A DNA stretch of 64,000 nt from the NCBI GenBank assembly GCA_963170055.1, contig CAUJGJ010000434.1, forward strand, positions 67,001 through 131,000. Reading direction: 5' to 3'. Origin of the DNA: Halisarca cf. caerulea (lineage: Eukaryota; Porifera; Demospongiae; Chondrillida; Halisarcidae). Under the pieces are notes generated by a model, which was given only the letters and a program-made list of their open reading frames with translations, was not told the origin of the DNA and searched no databases. Positions 40,865 to 59,800 of the stretch are shown here, piece by piece (position 1 is the stretch's first letter; the number at the start of each line of letters is the position of its first letter). Both the position numbers and the translations under genes were made by a program.

Positions 40865-41901
40865 TCATTGTACAAAGAAAGACTCAAAATAAGAAACTAG
40901 CTTGTTCACACCAAAAAGATAATTTTTATCAATTTCACTTTGATTGTGTTCATAAGCATGAGCAAAATCAACCAGTCTCAGGTCAACTTGTGTCTGGTCA
41001 GACTCTTCAGAGCCCTCATAGACAAACAGAAGTGAGGATGCATACAACCTAAACTCGTCCTGTTCTTCAAACCACTTCTGAATGGTAATCAACTTTTCCT
41101 GAATGACAGGAATGAGTTCATATCTTGCTGTGGTGCCTTGGTCAAAGAACATGGATATACCTGAAATCAAAAACACAAAACATAAAATTAATGACTTCAT
41201 TTCTCAGTGATGCTTCATTATAGGACAGCACCTTCAAAGACTTCCTGTTCTGTTGACCTGCTGCGTCCGAAATGTCTGTCCACATACTTCCATGTCTTTG
41301 TGTCACGTTGGTACACCTGCAAGAGAAGTTAGTCTGCTTTGGGTGCAAGGAAAGTCACAATCAGTACAAACTGACTCTCATTCCTATGATCCTAATTCCA
41401 ACTGTGTCTTGAATTGGATACTTTTTCTTCTCTCTCTCAATCTTATCTTGTGAGGCATTGTCATCCCACACTCTCTTCCCCAGCTTGAGGTCCATAACAC
41501 ACGGCTTACTAAACTGTGACGTTATGTCTTCTAATCGCATGTAGGTAGCTTGGTTGGTTAAAGAAAGGTACTGCTGTGGATCACCATTTTACATACAACA
41601 CAAAACATGTACACATGTACATGCTCATGTGAGAGAGGAGAGGGAGTGAGAGAGGTAGGTAGGTAAGTGGGTGGGTGGGTAGGTGGGTAAGGAGGCAGGT
41701 AGGTAGGTGGGTGAGTAGGTGGGTTGGTGGGTTGGTGGGTAGGGTGGTAGGTGAGTGGGTAAGGAGGCAGGTAGGTAGGTGGATGAGTAGGTGGGTAGGG
41801 TGGTAGGTGGGTGGGCAAGTGGGTAAGGAGGCAGGTAGGTAGGTGGGTGGGTCGGTGGGTAGGTAGCAAGGGAGGGAGATGACATGTACACTCTCTCTCA
41901 A

Positions 41902-41932
<31 letters not shown>

Positions 41933-41934
41933 CA

Positions 41935-41972
<38 letters not shown>

Positions 41973-41976
41973 ACAC

Positions 41977-42035
<59 letters not shown>

Positions 42036-42039
42036 ACAC

Positions 42040-42080
<41 letters not shown>

Positions 42081-42815
42081 GCGCACACACACAGTCAGAC
42101 AAAGATACAAGGAATTCCCCTTCTGTCGTTGATAACTTCTACTCCAAAATACTTGGGAACTAGAAGTCGCAAGGCCCGAGCGAAAGGACTGGATTCGTTG
42201 CTAAAAAATACCGTCTCATAAAAGGAGAGTTCTTGTTCCCCTTTGCGTCCGTTGAAAACAGGCTTAAACAGGTACTCTGGCTGGCCACATAACTGAAGAA
42301 AGCCTTGGAAAACAGAATACCGGTACAAAAAGGCCTACAAATTAAATCCATCATAATATATACACTCGCAGTAACTCGTTCACGGCTAGAGTTCCGTGCA
42401 AAAGGGAACGCCAACAAAAAGAACAGAGAATGCATCCAACCTCACCTTGCTTTCCATCAATATGCCTGTGTCCTCCTACCTGATGTGGTACGGGCTGGTA
42501 TCCTTCGGGAATAAGGGACAACTGAAACTTGGCTTCCGAAGATAGAACCTCCCAGTGTGTATCTAAGGCCACGTCCATCACGTCCAAAGGGCTTATGTCA
42601 AGTTTTGTGACGTCTTCAGAGAAAGCAACTGTTGATGTCTCGCAGGCAGGTTCCGAGGATGCCTCTTGTGTCTCTACTAAATGCTTCTCTTCTTCGAGTA
42701 GATTTAAAATGGACTCCTCGCATTTGACCGTTACCTGAAGACCTTCTCTGTCGTTGTCTTCAAGTTCAGATTGCACAATTTTATTCTCCACGTTCGATTC
42801 TTCCATGAGAGACAT
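40865..42815 (-). CDS. IPMK: inositol polyphosphate multikinase (IPMK), five exons
   Basis: Phosphorylates inositol trisphosphate and higher inositol phosphates in the nucleus and cytosol (family knowledge). Exons: 42815-42446, 42303-42109, 41548-41376, 41316-41232, 41160-40865; all GT-AG with consistent phase, giving 372 residues. The first ATG in frame is at 42815. An acidic N-terminal region of about 110 residues precedes the conserved YQPVPHQVGGH. Further signatures are the inositol-kinase motif PCVMDLKLG, the GMRVYQ segment, YASSLLFVYEG and the C-terminal DFAH, ending NYLFGVNKL, all in the family order. YASSLLFVYEG and the N-terminal HQVGGH favour IPMK over IP6 kinase. Intron 2 is filled by a CCCACCTACC minisatellite and UG repeats. 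Only 153 bp separate its ATG from the stop of the upstream hnRNP gene. Confidence 0.93.
41640..41880 (+). repeat. GGTAGGTGGGTAAGG minisatellite in IPMK intron 2
   Basis: Tandem GGTAGGTGGGT-type units, with a larger period marked by GGGTAAGGAGGCAGG recurring at about 41685, 41759 and 41824. G-rich on the plus strand, hence C-rich in the transcript. Confidence 0.9.
41903..42093 (+). repeat. CA microsatellite in IPMK intron 2
   Basis: Several CA runs separated by CACTGACACAACAC units. In the IPMK transcript it reads UG and lies just downstream of the exon 2 donor. Confidence 0.95.
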
Positions 42816-42968
42816 GGCAAGATCTAGCACAAACGAAGCATCTCCAAAAAACGGTGGTCGATTCCTAGTCAACCTTTGGAGGGCGGGCCACGTATTTTAA
42901 CTATGAATATAATTATTTTGAGTACACAAAGGTGTTGCGCAATAAGAAAAAGTGGCGGTTGTATACTG

Positions 42969-48743
<5,775 letters not shown>

Positions 48744-49045
48744 TCTTACTTCAAAGACAGGCTGAATCTCCACACACGACTTGATCTAAATACTCACCGG
48801 ATGATCTCCTTCTCCACGCCAACAGATATGAAGAGTTCTTCTTAGCACGTGGTAAAGTCCGGATACTCGAAATTACTGACAGAATACGGTTGATGACGTG
48901 TACACAAAAAATGGCCTCTCACTTATGCCGTTCACGGGCCGGTGTACTGCTGTAACAGACCATGATTAAGCATGCAAAGATGTACAATTATCATCCCAAA
49001 AGAGATTATATTTGTTTGCAGACAACAAGGTCCCTAGCAGCTAGG
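48744..49045 (-). promoter_or_regulatory. 302-bp spacer: OGDH 3' end and hnRNP 5' region
   Basis: It must hold the OGDH 3' UTR, its poly(A) site and the hnRNP promoter and 5' UTR, all read on the minus strand. I see no canonical AATAAA in that strand and no clear TATA box, so the exact ends are not assigned. Confidence 0.4.
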
Positions 49046-49708
49046 TCACAAAGTGACTGCTGCTTTAATCAGTGCTGCATGCTCTTCAATATGTGTCTTC
49101 TTACAACCAGTGGCCGGGGCCGAGGATGGGGGTCGCCCTGCATACCTGAACAAAGGAAGTTTACATACTAGTACAATATATCATGACAAAACTGTACATG
49201 CTGATACTAATATACCACAAAATCTAAGAACATATCTTGACAATTATGTATGTACAGATCCACACATGTTGACACACATGTACAGATCCACACATGTTGA
49301 CACACATGTACAGATCTACACATGTTGACACACATGTACAGATCTACACATGTTGACACACGTCAATAGAGGACGCACTTTATCGGTCTTTCATGTTGAA
49401 CTGCAGTTCCCACTCTAGGTAGAATGTAGAACCACGCCCCCATGTTCTTAGGCTCTTCTTGTGTCCAAGTCAGCGTTGCATTTGGAAAGCGTTCCAACTC
49501 CGACTTTACCAAATCAAATGGGAAAGGGGATATCTATTGGAATTGGTCAAGTTACACTATGTTCGCATGTGCACTTGGTTATCATCAATACCTGCTCAAC
49601 CCTCGTGAGTGCTATTCTGTTCTGCAAACCTCTTGCTTTACGTTCCTACACATGTTAAGTGGGCAATGACATTGAAAATGTCCTCATATTATATTTCTTT
49701 GGACAAAT

Positions 49709-49752
<44 letters not shown>

Positions 49753-52645
49753 ATCCTGTGAGCCAAACCTTTGTTAATTCGTAGTATATCTTTCCTGTAC
49801 ACAAAACAAGCTTTTCTACTTTACTGTTGTCTTCAACAGGTTCATTAGGGATCACGCGACGAAACTTTGTACCTGCAGTTACAAATGATATTCAGTGAAG
49901 TTTAAAGGTCCACTGTCACAATTTTTTTTATTTAAAAATCAATAGTATGCGCTGAAACATGAAGAATGATACCCATCTTAGGGGGATGCGATCTATGATA
50001 GGGGGGGGGGGGGATAACGGTGCAAAGTCGTCAAAAAAACAATTATACGTGGGTGTTTCCTGCCTTCTGGTTTGAGAAAATGAGAATACCTTGTGACATT
50101 ATAAGAGGCAGAAGCAAGTACAGGCATGAATGGGAGTGAAGAAGAAATCGCCATGTCCTACACTACTTTGTCTTTCGGTGTACACGAAACTTCTTCTACA
50201 TGACACTACCATTGCAACAATGCTCACCACAAAGGTGAATTTACGCAGTCTAAAGACTTTCCAGTTTGGAGAATGATCAATGTCTCGGTGTTGATCGCGT
50301 GAAGACTTCGTTCCTGACTAGCTGCTGCCTACATAATGGGAACTAGGAAACTCAAAAGTGATTCCTAAACTTGTCCATGAGGTGTAGGCTAGATGCTCAG
50401 TTCTGGGTTACTCTGAATCAAAAAAAGTATTGCGGAACGAGAGGATTAGCTGCACCATGGATATCTATGGCTGCGCATGCAGAGATGGAGTAAACTGCCA
50501 CTGTGACACCTCTTGGGTAGGACAACTGCCACTGTGACACCTCTTGGGTAGGACAACTGCCACTGTGACACCTCTTGGGTAGGACAACTGCCACTGTGAC
50601 ACCTCTTGGGTAGGACAACTGCCACTGTGACACCTCTTGGGTAGGACAACTGCCACTGTGACACCTCTTGGGTAGGACAACTTAAATCAATGTCCAATTG
50701 GAAGCTACACCTCTGGTCTATGCATTCATTCACACTTTTCCTGACAAACGGATGCTACAGAAAGCAAGTTCCTCAGTCACTCACGTGCTGCCAATTTACA
50801 GCATTGGGAGTATTGCTTTCACACACACCCCATTTGCACAATGTCAAATGATCAATATATCCTTACAAAACTCTTTAATGATAACTTCTTTCATGTTCGT
50901 GCCACATGGGAAGTAGAGCCAATACTACTCTTTCCTTTAGCTTTATCTTTCTGTTAGATTTACCCCTTCTTTCTTCTCAAGTAGTACATTGGTCATAGGA
51001 CTTTGTGCTGAAGTGCATGCAGCAAATTGTAGCCTGTACAGCTACAGTCAGTCAGCCTGTTGTGCACCCTACCAGCCCCTTCGGGCCACTACCTTCTCAG
51101 TTCTTAGTTTTTCGACATTGGAGGAAGTGAAATACTGTCCTCATCACTCCTACTACACCTTTCAGTAATGCATGTGTAAAGGATCGCGTCGAGCTGTGAG
51201 TTAGAACCCTCTTTATTGCAAAAATCGGCTATTTCCCTATTCCAATGTATGGTGTTCACTAGTCTGGCCTGAGTAGGGTGCCTCTTATGATGTAATATGA
51301 CATCACGAAGAAAATGGTGTTTTTTTCAAGCGATAGTTCAGGTAGTGGGCTGTTTATTCGTTATCGAAGTACTTCGAAGGAATTTAAGTATCATCCACGA
51401 GTGTTTTAGAGGGTATTCTTTAGTTTTCAGTCAAGTTGTAAAATCATGACAAAGATAGCAGTGGGGGGGGGGGGGGGGGGATAGGCAGTTTTCACTGTAC
51501 AATCTACAGCCATGTTTGGCCCTGAGTGGTCTTTATAGACAGGTTTCACTGTACAGTCTACACCCATGTTTGACCCTGGGTGGTCTTTATAGACAGGTTT
51601 CACTGTACAGTCTACACCCATGATTGACCCCTGAGTGGTCTTTATAGACAGGTTTCACTGTACAGTCTACACCCATGTTTGACCCCTGAGTGGTCTTTAT
51701 AGACAGGTTTCACTGTACAATCTACAGCCATGTTTGACCCTGAGTGGTCTTTATAGACAGGTTTCACTGTACAGTCTACACCCATGTTTGACCCCTGAGT
51801 GGTCTTTATAGACAGGTTTCACTATACAGTCTACAACCATGTTTGACCCCTGAGTGGTCTTTATAGACAGGTTTCAGTGTACCTTCTGACATTTCATCTA
51901 GCGAAGATCTTGCTTCAGGAAGTCTAAGCAGACTCTTGGGGGTCATCAGAACAAGCTATGGGTTGGAAGAATATGGTACCCATGACAGTGCTAGTTAACT
52001 GATAAACAATACATAGTAGTGAAGAAGCAGTGGTAAACATAAACATAAACATAAACATCAACAACATAAATAAATGAATATCAATCTGAACCCAGTGTGA
52101 GGGGACAGCCTTGTGTGAGGGGAGAGCCTTGTGTGAGGGGACAGCCTTGTGTGAGGGGACAGCCTTGTGTGAGGGGACAGCCTTGTGTGAGGGGACAGCC
52201 TTGTGTGAGGGGACAGCCTTGTGTGAGGGGACAGCCTTGTGTGAGGGGACAGCCTTGTGTGAGGGGACAGCCTTGTGTGAGGGGACAGCCTTGTGTGAGG
52301 GGACAGCCTTGTGTGAGGGGACAGCCTTGTGTGATGGGACAGCCTTGTGTGATGGGACAGCCTTGTGTGAGGGGAGAGCCTATTTTATATGAATAGCAAT
52401 CTGTCTGGACACATGACAGCGGTCAGTTATAGAGAGGCTTTGCTATTAGGGGAGGGTGCAATAAGAGGTTCTATTACTGCATACAAACATGAGTGCAGGA
52501 GAGGGCCCGGGAATTGGATTGCTTCTACACACAAGCTGGCTCTTGGACAAGCTATGTTGTGGTCAAATGGACAATAGGAAAGTGTCTTGAGTGAGGACAA
52601 TGCAGTTTTCCTTATGATTAACCTACACATACAACACAAAGCAAT

Positions 52646-52696
<51 letters not shown>

Positions 52697-53799
52697 GTGT
52701 TGCCACATAACTGCTAAAAGTGTATCACAATTAACCTCGCTATACCAAGCAGTATAGCGAGGTTAATTGTTTCTGTCATGAAGAGGAGTCTAAAGACCTA
52801 TCACCCACGCAATTGATGATTTTCGGGTCTACATATTGGCACACTTTGGCCCCCTTGCAGTTTCTTTCGTTGAAAGTTACAAAACGGGTTTAGCAGTACG
52901 CAACAATTCATACACTTCTATAAAAAGGGGCACAATGGTGCTATAAAATGAGGTAAGAGATATTCGTATCAACTGAGTCATGTTTGTACAAACAGGGATT
53001 AAAGTAGACACCCATTTCAAAACCTTTGTTCTGTCAATCTTCAGAACAGATGGCAACGAAGAGTCATAAACTGTAGATACAAAATATTTCTGAAGATTTT
53101 GCATTACAATTTTTGAATTTCTGTCGTGTCTTTCTGTTGTCGGAAATAGATTTCTGTGATTCGGGCACCTCAATTAGTCAGCCATAATGGTATCCATTTT
53201 CAGTAGCCATTTGCTTGACGTAGCCTCGTTGTGACGAATAGAGATTGCTAACACTCAACGCACACATCACATGGTAAATTTTCAACCAGCTAGTCATAAG
53301 CCTTGTCCTCAAGCTTTACATTTCAGTGAAGTTCTGAATTCTATATTCACAACTAGTATCTCATTATCCAGACATGTGTCACGGTACACCACGATGTCAG
53401 CATATTGCAAAATAGGTACACTCAGAGTTATCAAGAAGGAATATTAGTTATTCACCTGTTCAAGTGCAAGCAAATTACATTTGTCTACAATCACATTATC
53501 CAGACTCCATAACAAAGACTTTCTAACAAGTGACATCTCTGAGTAGTCAAGTACACCTTGTGTGTATTGTCCTCAATAAATTATCTTATTCTCATTGATC
53601 GATTAACTGTGGGTGTGAGGTGTAGGGACTGTGAAGCCACAATAGTGTGCTTGCTAGCAAAGGTCAAAAGCACTAGCATTGCAGGCCCAGCAGGAGAGCC
53701 TACCGGAGACATGTACCTGGCAACTGTATCATGACATGAAGTATGTTTAGGGGATCATACTATATTGTGTATCATGATTATCGTGACAACACTAACACT

Positions 53800-53857
<58 letters not shown>

Positions 53858-56800
53858 TACTACATACACAGAGAGGACAAGGTAAGCCAGTTGGTTTCTT
53901 ACTGGTTTCCTGAAGGGAATGGCCATCTGTCTTCTAAGAACATGGAAGAGATTAGCTGGTGTGGTGCAGTTGGCAACAATCCAATTACAAGCGTGAAGCT
54001 GCTCCACTTCAAACGTGTCACTTGCTATCTGTGCAGATGAAACAATGATCAGTAGACACACATCTGAGGAGAACACACTACCACACACACATCTGAGGAG
54101 AACACACTACCACACACACATCTGAGGAGAACACACTACCACACACACACACACATCTGAGGAGAACACACTACCACACACACATCTGAGGAGAACACAC
54201 TACCACACACACATCTGAGGAGAACACACTACCACACACACATCTGAGGAGAACACACTACCACACACACATCTGAGGAGAACACACTACCACACACACA
54301 TCTGAGGAGAACACACTACCACACACACACACACATCTGAGGAGAACACACTACCACACACACATCTGAGGAGAACACACTACCACACACACATCTGAGG
54401 AGAACACACTACCACACACACATCTGAGGAGAACACACTACCACACACACATCTGAGGAGAACACACTACCACACACACATCTGAGGAGAACACACTACC
54501 ACACACACATCTGAGGAGAACACACTACCACACACACACACACACATCTGAGGAGAACACACTACCACACACACATCTGAGGAGAACACACTACCACACA
54601 CACATCTGAGGAGAACACACTACCACACACACATCTGAGGAGAACACACTACCACACACACACACACACATCTGAGGAGAACACACTACCACACACACAT
54701 CTGAGGAGAACACACTACCACACACACATCTGAGGAGAACACACTACCACACACACATCTGAGGAGAACACACTACCACACACACACACACATCTGAGGA
54801 GAACACACTACCACACACACATCTGAGGAGAACATACATTGGGAAAAGTATCGGCATCTTCCGAACACAACTGAAGGAATCTCTCCAAACGAGCAGAAGA
54901 GTGCTCCGGACCCTAAGAGTGGAGAAGAGAAAGTAGAATGAAGCTGGACTGGAAGGTTGTCATTGAAATGGTATACCTGCTATTATTTGAACGTTCGAGT
55001 TCTTTCCTCAAAAACAAGCGATTTGAGTTTAAAAAACTTGTGGGCTGCCTACGGCCCTGGAAACTCGAATTGCTTGGAAATCGTCGTTATTGACTAAAAT
55101 AATACTTCGAAGAACTCTTCTGGTTGAAAAGACTCTTCGCTGATAAAATCAGGAGCAAACGAATGAATTTTACCGAAATATACCCGAAAGATTACGTACC
55201 GACTTCGCGTCCGCCATGTTGTTGACATATATATATAATATATCTAGACACCATTCTGGACGTTCCAGACACTTCCGGTGAAAGTAAGAACAATATAGGG
55301 CCACCTTCCGGCAGCCCAAAATCAGTAAAACAACAGAACAAATGTTGACGTGCATACCTACTAGTATGTCATAATCAGCAAATTTACATTTCAAGAAGAA
55401 TAATGCATCGATTTCAGCCTCCCGTCAGTAAATGCACGCACGATAATCATGAAAAGAACTGGTACAAAAATTCCGCCATTTTTTACCTAATTCTTTGTTA
55501 TGACCCCAATTGACGTCATATTTCCCGATTTTTTCGTTATGCTTCCAGTTTTACCATAGATACTCTATACTTCACAACCGGGATTGGAACCCGCCCACAC
55601 ATTAACGCAATCCTGCGTGACAGGGTGTGTTGTACTACTTCCGAATCGTGCAGGGCTTTGCACGTGTATATATAATGATATTCATACATTGCGCTATTGT
55701 TATCATAACAATCGCCTTTGTTGTGGTTCATTTGCCGAATCAAGGAAGTCTAAAAGCTCATCCGGATCGTTCATTTCCCAACTGTATATCTCAACAACTA
55801 CTCATATTCTGACCGGATACTTACCACCATAGTTAGCAGCCGTCATTGTACTACAAAATATAGAAAACCGCAAGTTAATTGGACACTGTTGAAGATCGCT
55901 AGCCCTTCCACCAAAAGAGGTGTTTGTGTTGGGTCTTTTCAACCAAAAATCGTTTCGGATCTCGGAACACAAGCTAAGTATTAGCAAAAACTTATACCAT
56001 AACACACACAAGATGTTCGGGATGCCGACGATGTCCAGCAAGGTTGAATCCTACAAACTATGAGTGAATTATGTGGAATTCAAATATGGGCACAACCGTG
56101 TACAAGACCAATTTTTGACATCGTCAAACTCAATAGATGAACTTAAGAGAAGTTCCAGATCATCGTATTCGTTCGATATACCTTTTCAACCAGGGATAGA
56201 AACAAGTGGTTGGTGAATAAAAGCAGAAAAAGTGAGGCGGAGAGTTGAAAACCAACAGTCCCTTTTCGTGTTTGCTTTCCAAGTACAACCCTGTCACGCC
56301 GGAAATGATGTCATTACATACATTTATATGTAATGTGCACGTTGTAATACTGTACGCGCTTTAATTTTTGCGGGGTGTATATTTCGCAGATTTTGTCTTT
56401 TAGCGATTTTCGCATTTTAATATTTGCGGACGGCCATGTTTTGTCATTGCACAAGAGCCCGATCTAAATTTTCGTGGGTCTAAACTTTCGTGGATGGCTT
56501 CCAATCTGCGAATACCGCAAATACTAAACCACGTGAAAATTAAAGTGCATACGGTAACATAATTTTATACACAATAGAGATTGATTCCAATCCCGGTTGC
56601 GAAGTATACAGCATCCATGGTTCTACCCATTGTATCTCTAATTGCTGACCTCAACATGAAATTTGCTTTGCTGAAAAATTAGGGAATATATGGTATCTCC
56701 GGTAGGCTCTCCTGCTGGGCCGGCAATGCTAGTGCTTTTGACCTTTGCTAGCAAGCACACTATTGTGGCTTCACAGTCCCTACACCTCACACCCACAGTT

Positions 56801-59800
56801 GATCGATCAATCAACATCAGAATAAGTTGGGCATATAATACTTCACTGCTCAGTCTAAACCACTGTCCCCACAGCCTGTGTGTATCAATGCCACAAATGG
56901 AGATGTCTTGCATTGGGAGGTCTTAGAACACTTGGAAATGTGATCCCAGACAAATGTCCTTGGTTGTACCTGAACAGGTCACCTAATAGTTCTTTCTGAT
57001 AACTCTGACTGTAACTAGCTTGCAATAATATGCTGATATCATGCACTACTTGGTATCCTAACAACTGTTACCATGACGCACTCACCATTCCCTCATATCC
57101 ATGAGGAAGAAGTAGAACTAGTCCACTTTGCCTGGACCACTTGTCCTCCCCGCAGCTGATGAACTGGTCAATGATGCACTGAGCATTGTTGTGGAAGTCC
57201 CCGAACTGTGCCTCCCAGCAGATCAGGTCATTGGGACGACACTGGCTGAATCCCAGCTCAAAACCTACAAAGATGTCCACAGAGAGTAACCTTCATACCC
57301 TAGTGGTCTTGTGGAGCCAGACCACACAACCTCTATCCTATAGCTAGAGGTAGCCATTTTCACTCACCCAACACAGCAAATTCAGACAAAGAGCTGTTGC
57401 AGATGGTGTAAGGAGCTTGAGTGGTTGACAAGTTCTTCAGAGGACAGTATGTTCGCTGGTCCACTTTTTGATCATGCAACACATGATGGCGATGGCTGGA
57501 GAGAAGGGAAGGGCGTGGTGGGAGGGGTGGGAGGGTGAAGGATGTGGAGGAAGGGGAGTGAGGGTGAGGGAAGTGGGATGCAAGAGGGGTGAGGGTGAGA
57601 GGAGTGGAGTGTGAGTGGAGTGTGGGTGAGGGGTGTGGTCGTATGATGTAGGCGTGGACAGTGCTCACCTGAAGGTCCCTCGCTCCACATCTTGTCCACT
57701 TACTCTTACGTGATAATTCTCCAGAAGAAGTGAACCAAAGGCAAATGCCTCTCCCATGGCCCAGTCAGCCACTTCCTTGCTTAGCATGTCAGCTCTTTGA
57801 GAAAGCATTCGCTTGATACCTATGTACAAAGTCATGTGATCAGTACCTCGTCACACACTCTCCCACTACTAGTAGTGCTGTCACACACTCCCCCACTACT
57901 AGTAGTGCTGTCACACACTCTCCCACTACTAGTAGTGATGCCACACACTCTCCCACTACTAGTAGTGCTGTCATACACTCTCCCACTACTAGTAGTGTTG
58001 TCACACACTCTCCCACTACTAGTTGTGATGTCACACACTCTCCCACTACTAGTAGTGCTGTCACACACTCTTCCACTACTAGTAGTGCTGTCACACACTC
58101 CCCCACTACTAGTAGTGCTGTCACACACTCCCCCACTACTAGTAGTGCTGTCACACACTCTCCCACTACTAGTAGTGATGTCACACACTCTCCCACTACT
58201 AGTAGTGCTGTCACACACTCTCCCACTACCAGTTGTGATGTCACACACTCTCCCACTACTAGTAGTGCAATCCGCCAGTCTGCCGGTCTGCCAATCCAAC
58301 AATCCACTGGTCTGCTAATCTGCCAGTCCGCCAGTCCATGACAATCCCCTAGTCCACCAATATACTGCACAGTCAGTGTATGTATGTCAAGCTGCCAAGC
58401 CACTATAGCCTGCCACTGTAAGTCCAAATGTTTGCTTGTTGCCCCATTTACATGGATTGACAACCCGGTTTAAAGGATCGGAAAGAATTGGGGGTGTAGG
58501 GCAGTGCTCTGCATGAATTGGGGGTCCAGGGGTTCCCTGGAATAGCAGGTACAGCAAAACACCTCTTAAATCTGACATGCAATGGGACCTGAAAGAAGTG
58601 TTGGATTAGGAGGTTGTCAGATTATGTAGTGACTATTGACATACATTAGTATAACAATTGTACCTCATAAGATGGTCAAATAAGAGAATGTCAGATTTTA
58701 GGTGTTGGATTCCAGAGATTTTATTGTATAGGAAAATTGTATATAATCTTATAATATATAGTCACAAGACAGCAGGATATGCATGCTAAAGCTTATCAGC
58801 CGGTTCACAGTTCAACAACCACGTCACTCTGCCAGTCTTCATGGTCTTCATACTCTCACAGACAACCCGGTTTAAAAGGAACCCAAAACATTAGTGGGTG
58901 TGTAGGGCGGTGCTCTGCATAATTTGGAGGACCAGGGGTTCCCTGGATTAGCACAGATGTATAAGCACAATTGCAGATATGGACTATTAGCCTAATACCT
59001 ACTGCAGTGTGGATTGGCATATTGTAAGAATAAAGTACAAATAAGGAAGAACAACACTCTAGATAATGCTGTGATACAGCAATATCATTGATATATATTA
59101 CATTAAAAAGATTTCAACCGTCCAAAGATCACTGGCAAGTTCAGTGTTGTTCGCTGGTACAGCAATATCGCGATATTTACTCCTGACTCAAAGATTCGCA
59201 GTACAACAGGAGGGCTACTTTAGTTGCAAGATAATTTCAGAAACAATCTGAAAATGATCAGGGTGCTATCATAGTTTGTGCTATCTACCAACGGAAGCAT
59301 CAAATTCCAACAAGTGTCGGTGGCCATTTGTATTGTCACTGTCGTCAGCATACATACGTCATAAGTTGTAAAACGGTCGTTGTGCAATAAAATTTCGATC
59401 ATTTGACATGAAGCCAGAGCCAATAATCTTAAAATGTACTGGTGTTGCATAGCTATACATTTTTGTCTAAAATTTCGAAGTTCTTTAAAGAAATTGGCCT
59501 ACGAAGGGTTTTAACCGCTTCATCTTATAGCTAGTGTGTCAAAAGGTACCAATATCACTTCTAAATGCTTCTAACTGTACTGCATCGTTAGTTTTCGGAC
59601 GAAAACAAAATTTGCGCTAATGTATGGCGGCCATGTTTTTTTGGTGTCAATCCTACATATGGAGTACTACCGTACTCCATAATAATTTATTGAGGACAAT
59701 ACACACAAGGTGTACTTGACTACTCAGAGATGTCACTTGTTAGAAAGTCTTTATTATGGAGTCTGGATAATGTGATTGTAGACAAATGTAATTTGCTTGC

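Larger units (their letters stand above)
54913..57085 (-). other. OGDH intron with several decayed repeats
   Basis: A 2.2-kb intron between the exons encoding LPHGYEGM and GPEHSSAR. It contains a SINE-like piece, a MITE-like piece and a dispersed-repeat copy listed separately. The remainder shows open frames of up to about 90 codons but no recognisable coding sequence on either strand. Confidence 0.6.

Noticed and set aside
52727..52770. Hairpin as a pre-miRNA
   Set aside because: An 18-bp stem with an 8-base loop is too short, with no paired extension beyond the arms.
54056..54837. CRISPR-like regular array
   Set aside because: The repeats are directly adjacent with no unique spacers, and the locus is a spliced animal gene.
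55540..55660. Functional tRNA gene
   Set aside because: A B box and anticodon-like arm are visible but the acceptor stem and A box do not form, and the tail is dispersed; SINE-like is more likely.
57797..58463. 150-200 codon repetitive open frames over the 30-bp minisatellite
   Set aside because: Unit length is a multiple of three, so every register stays open; the region is OGDH intron.
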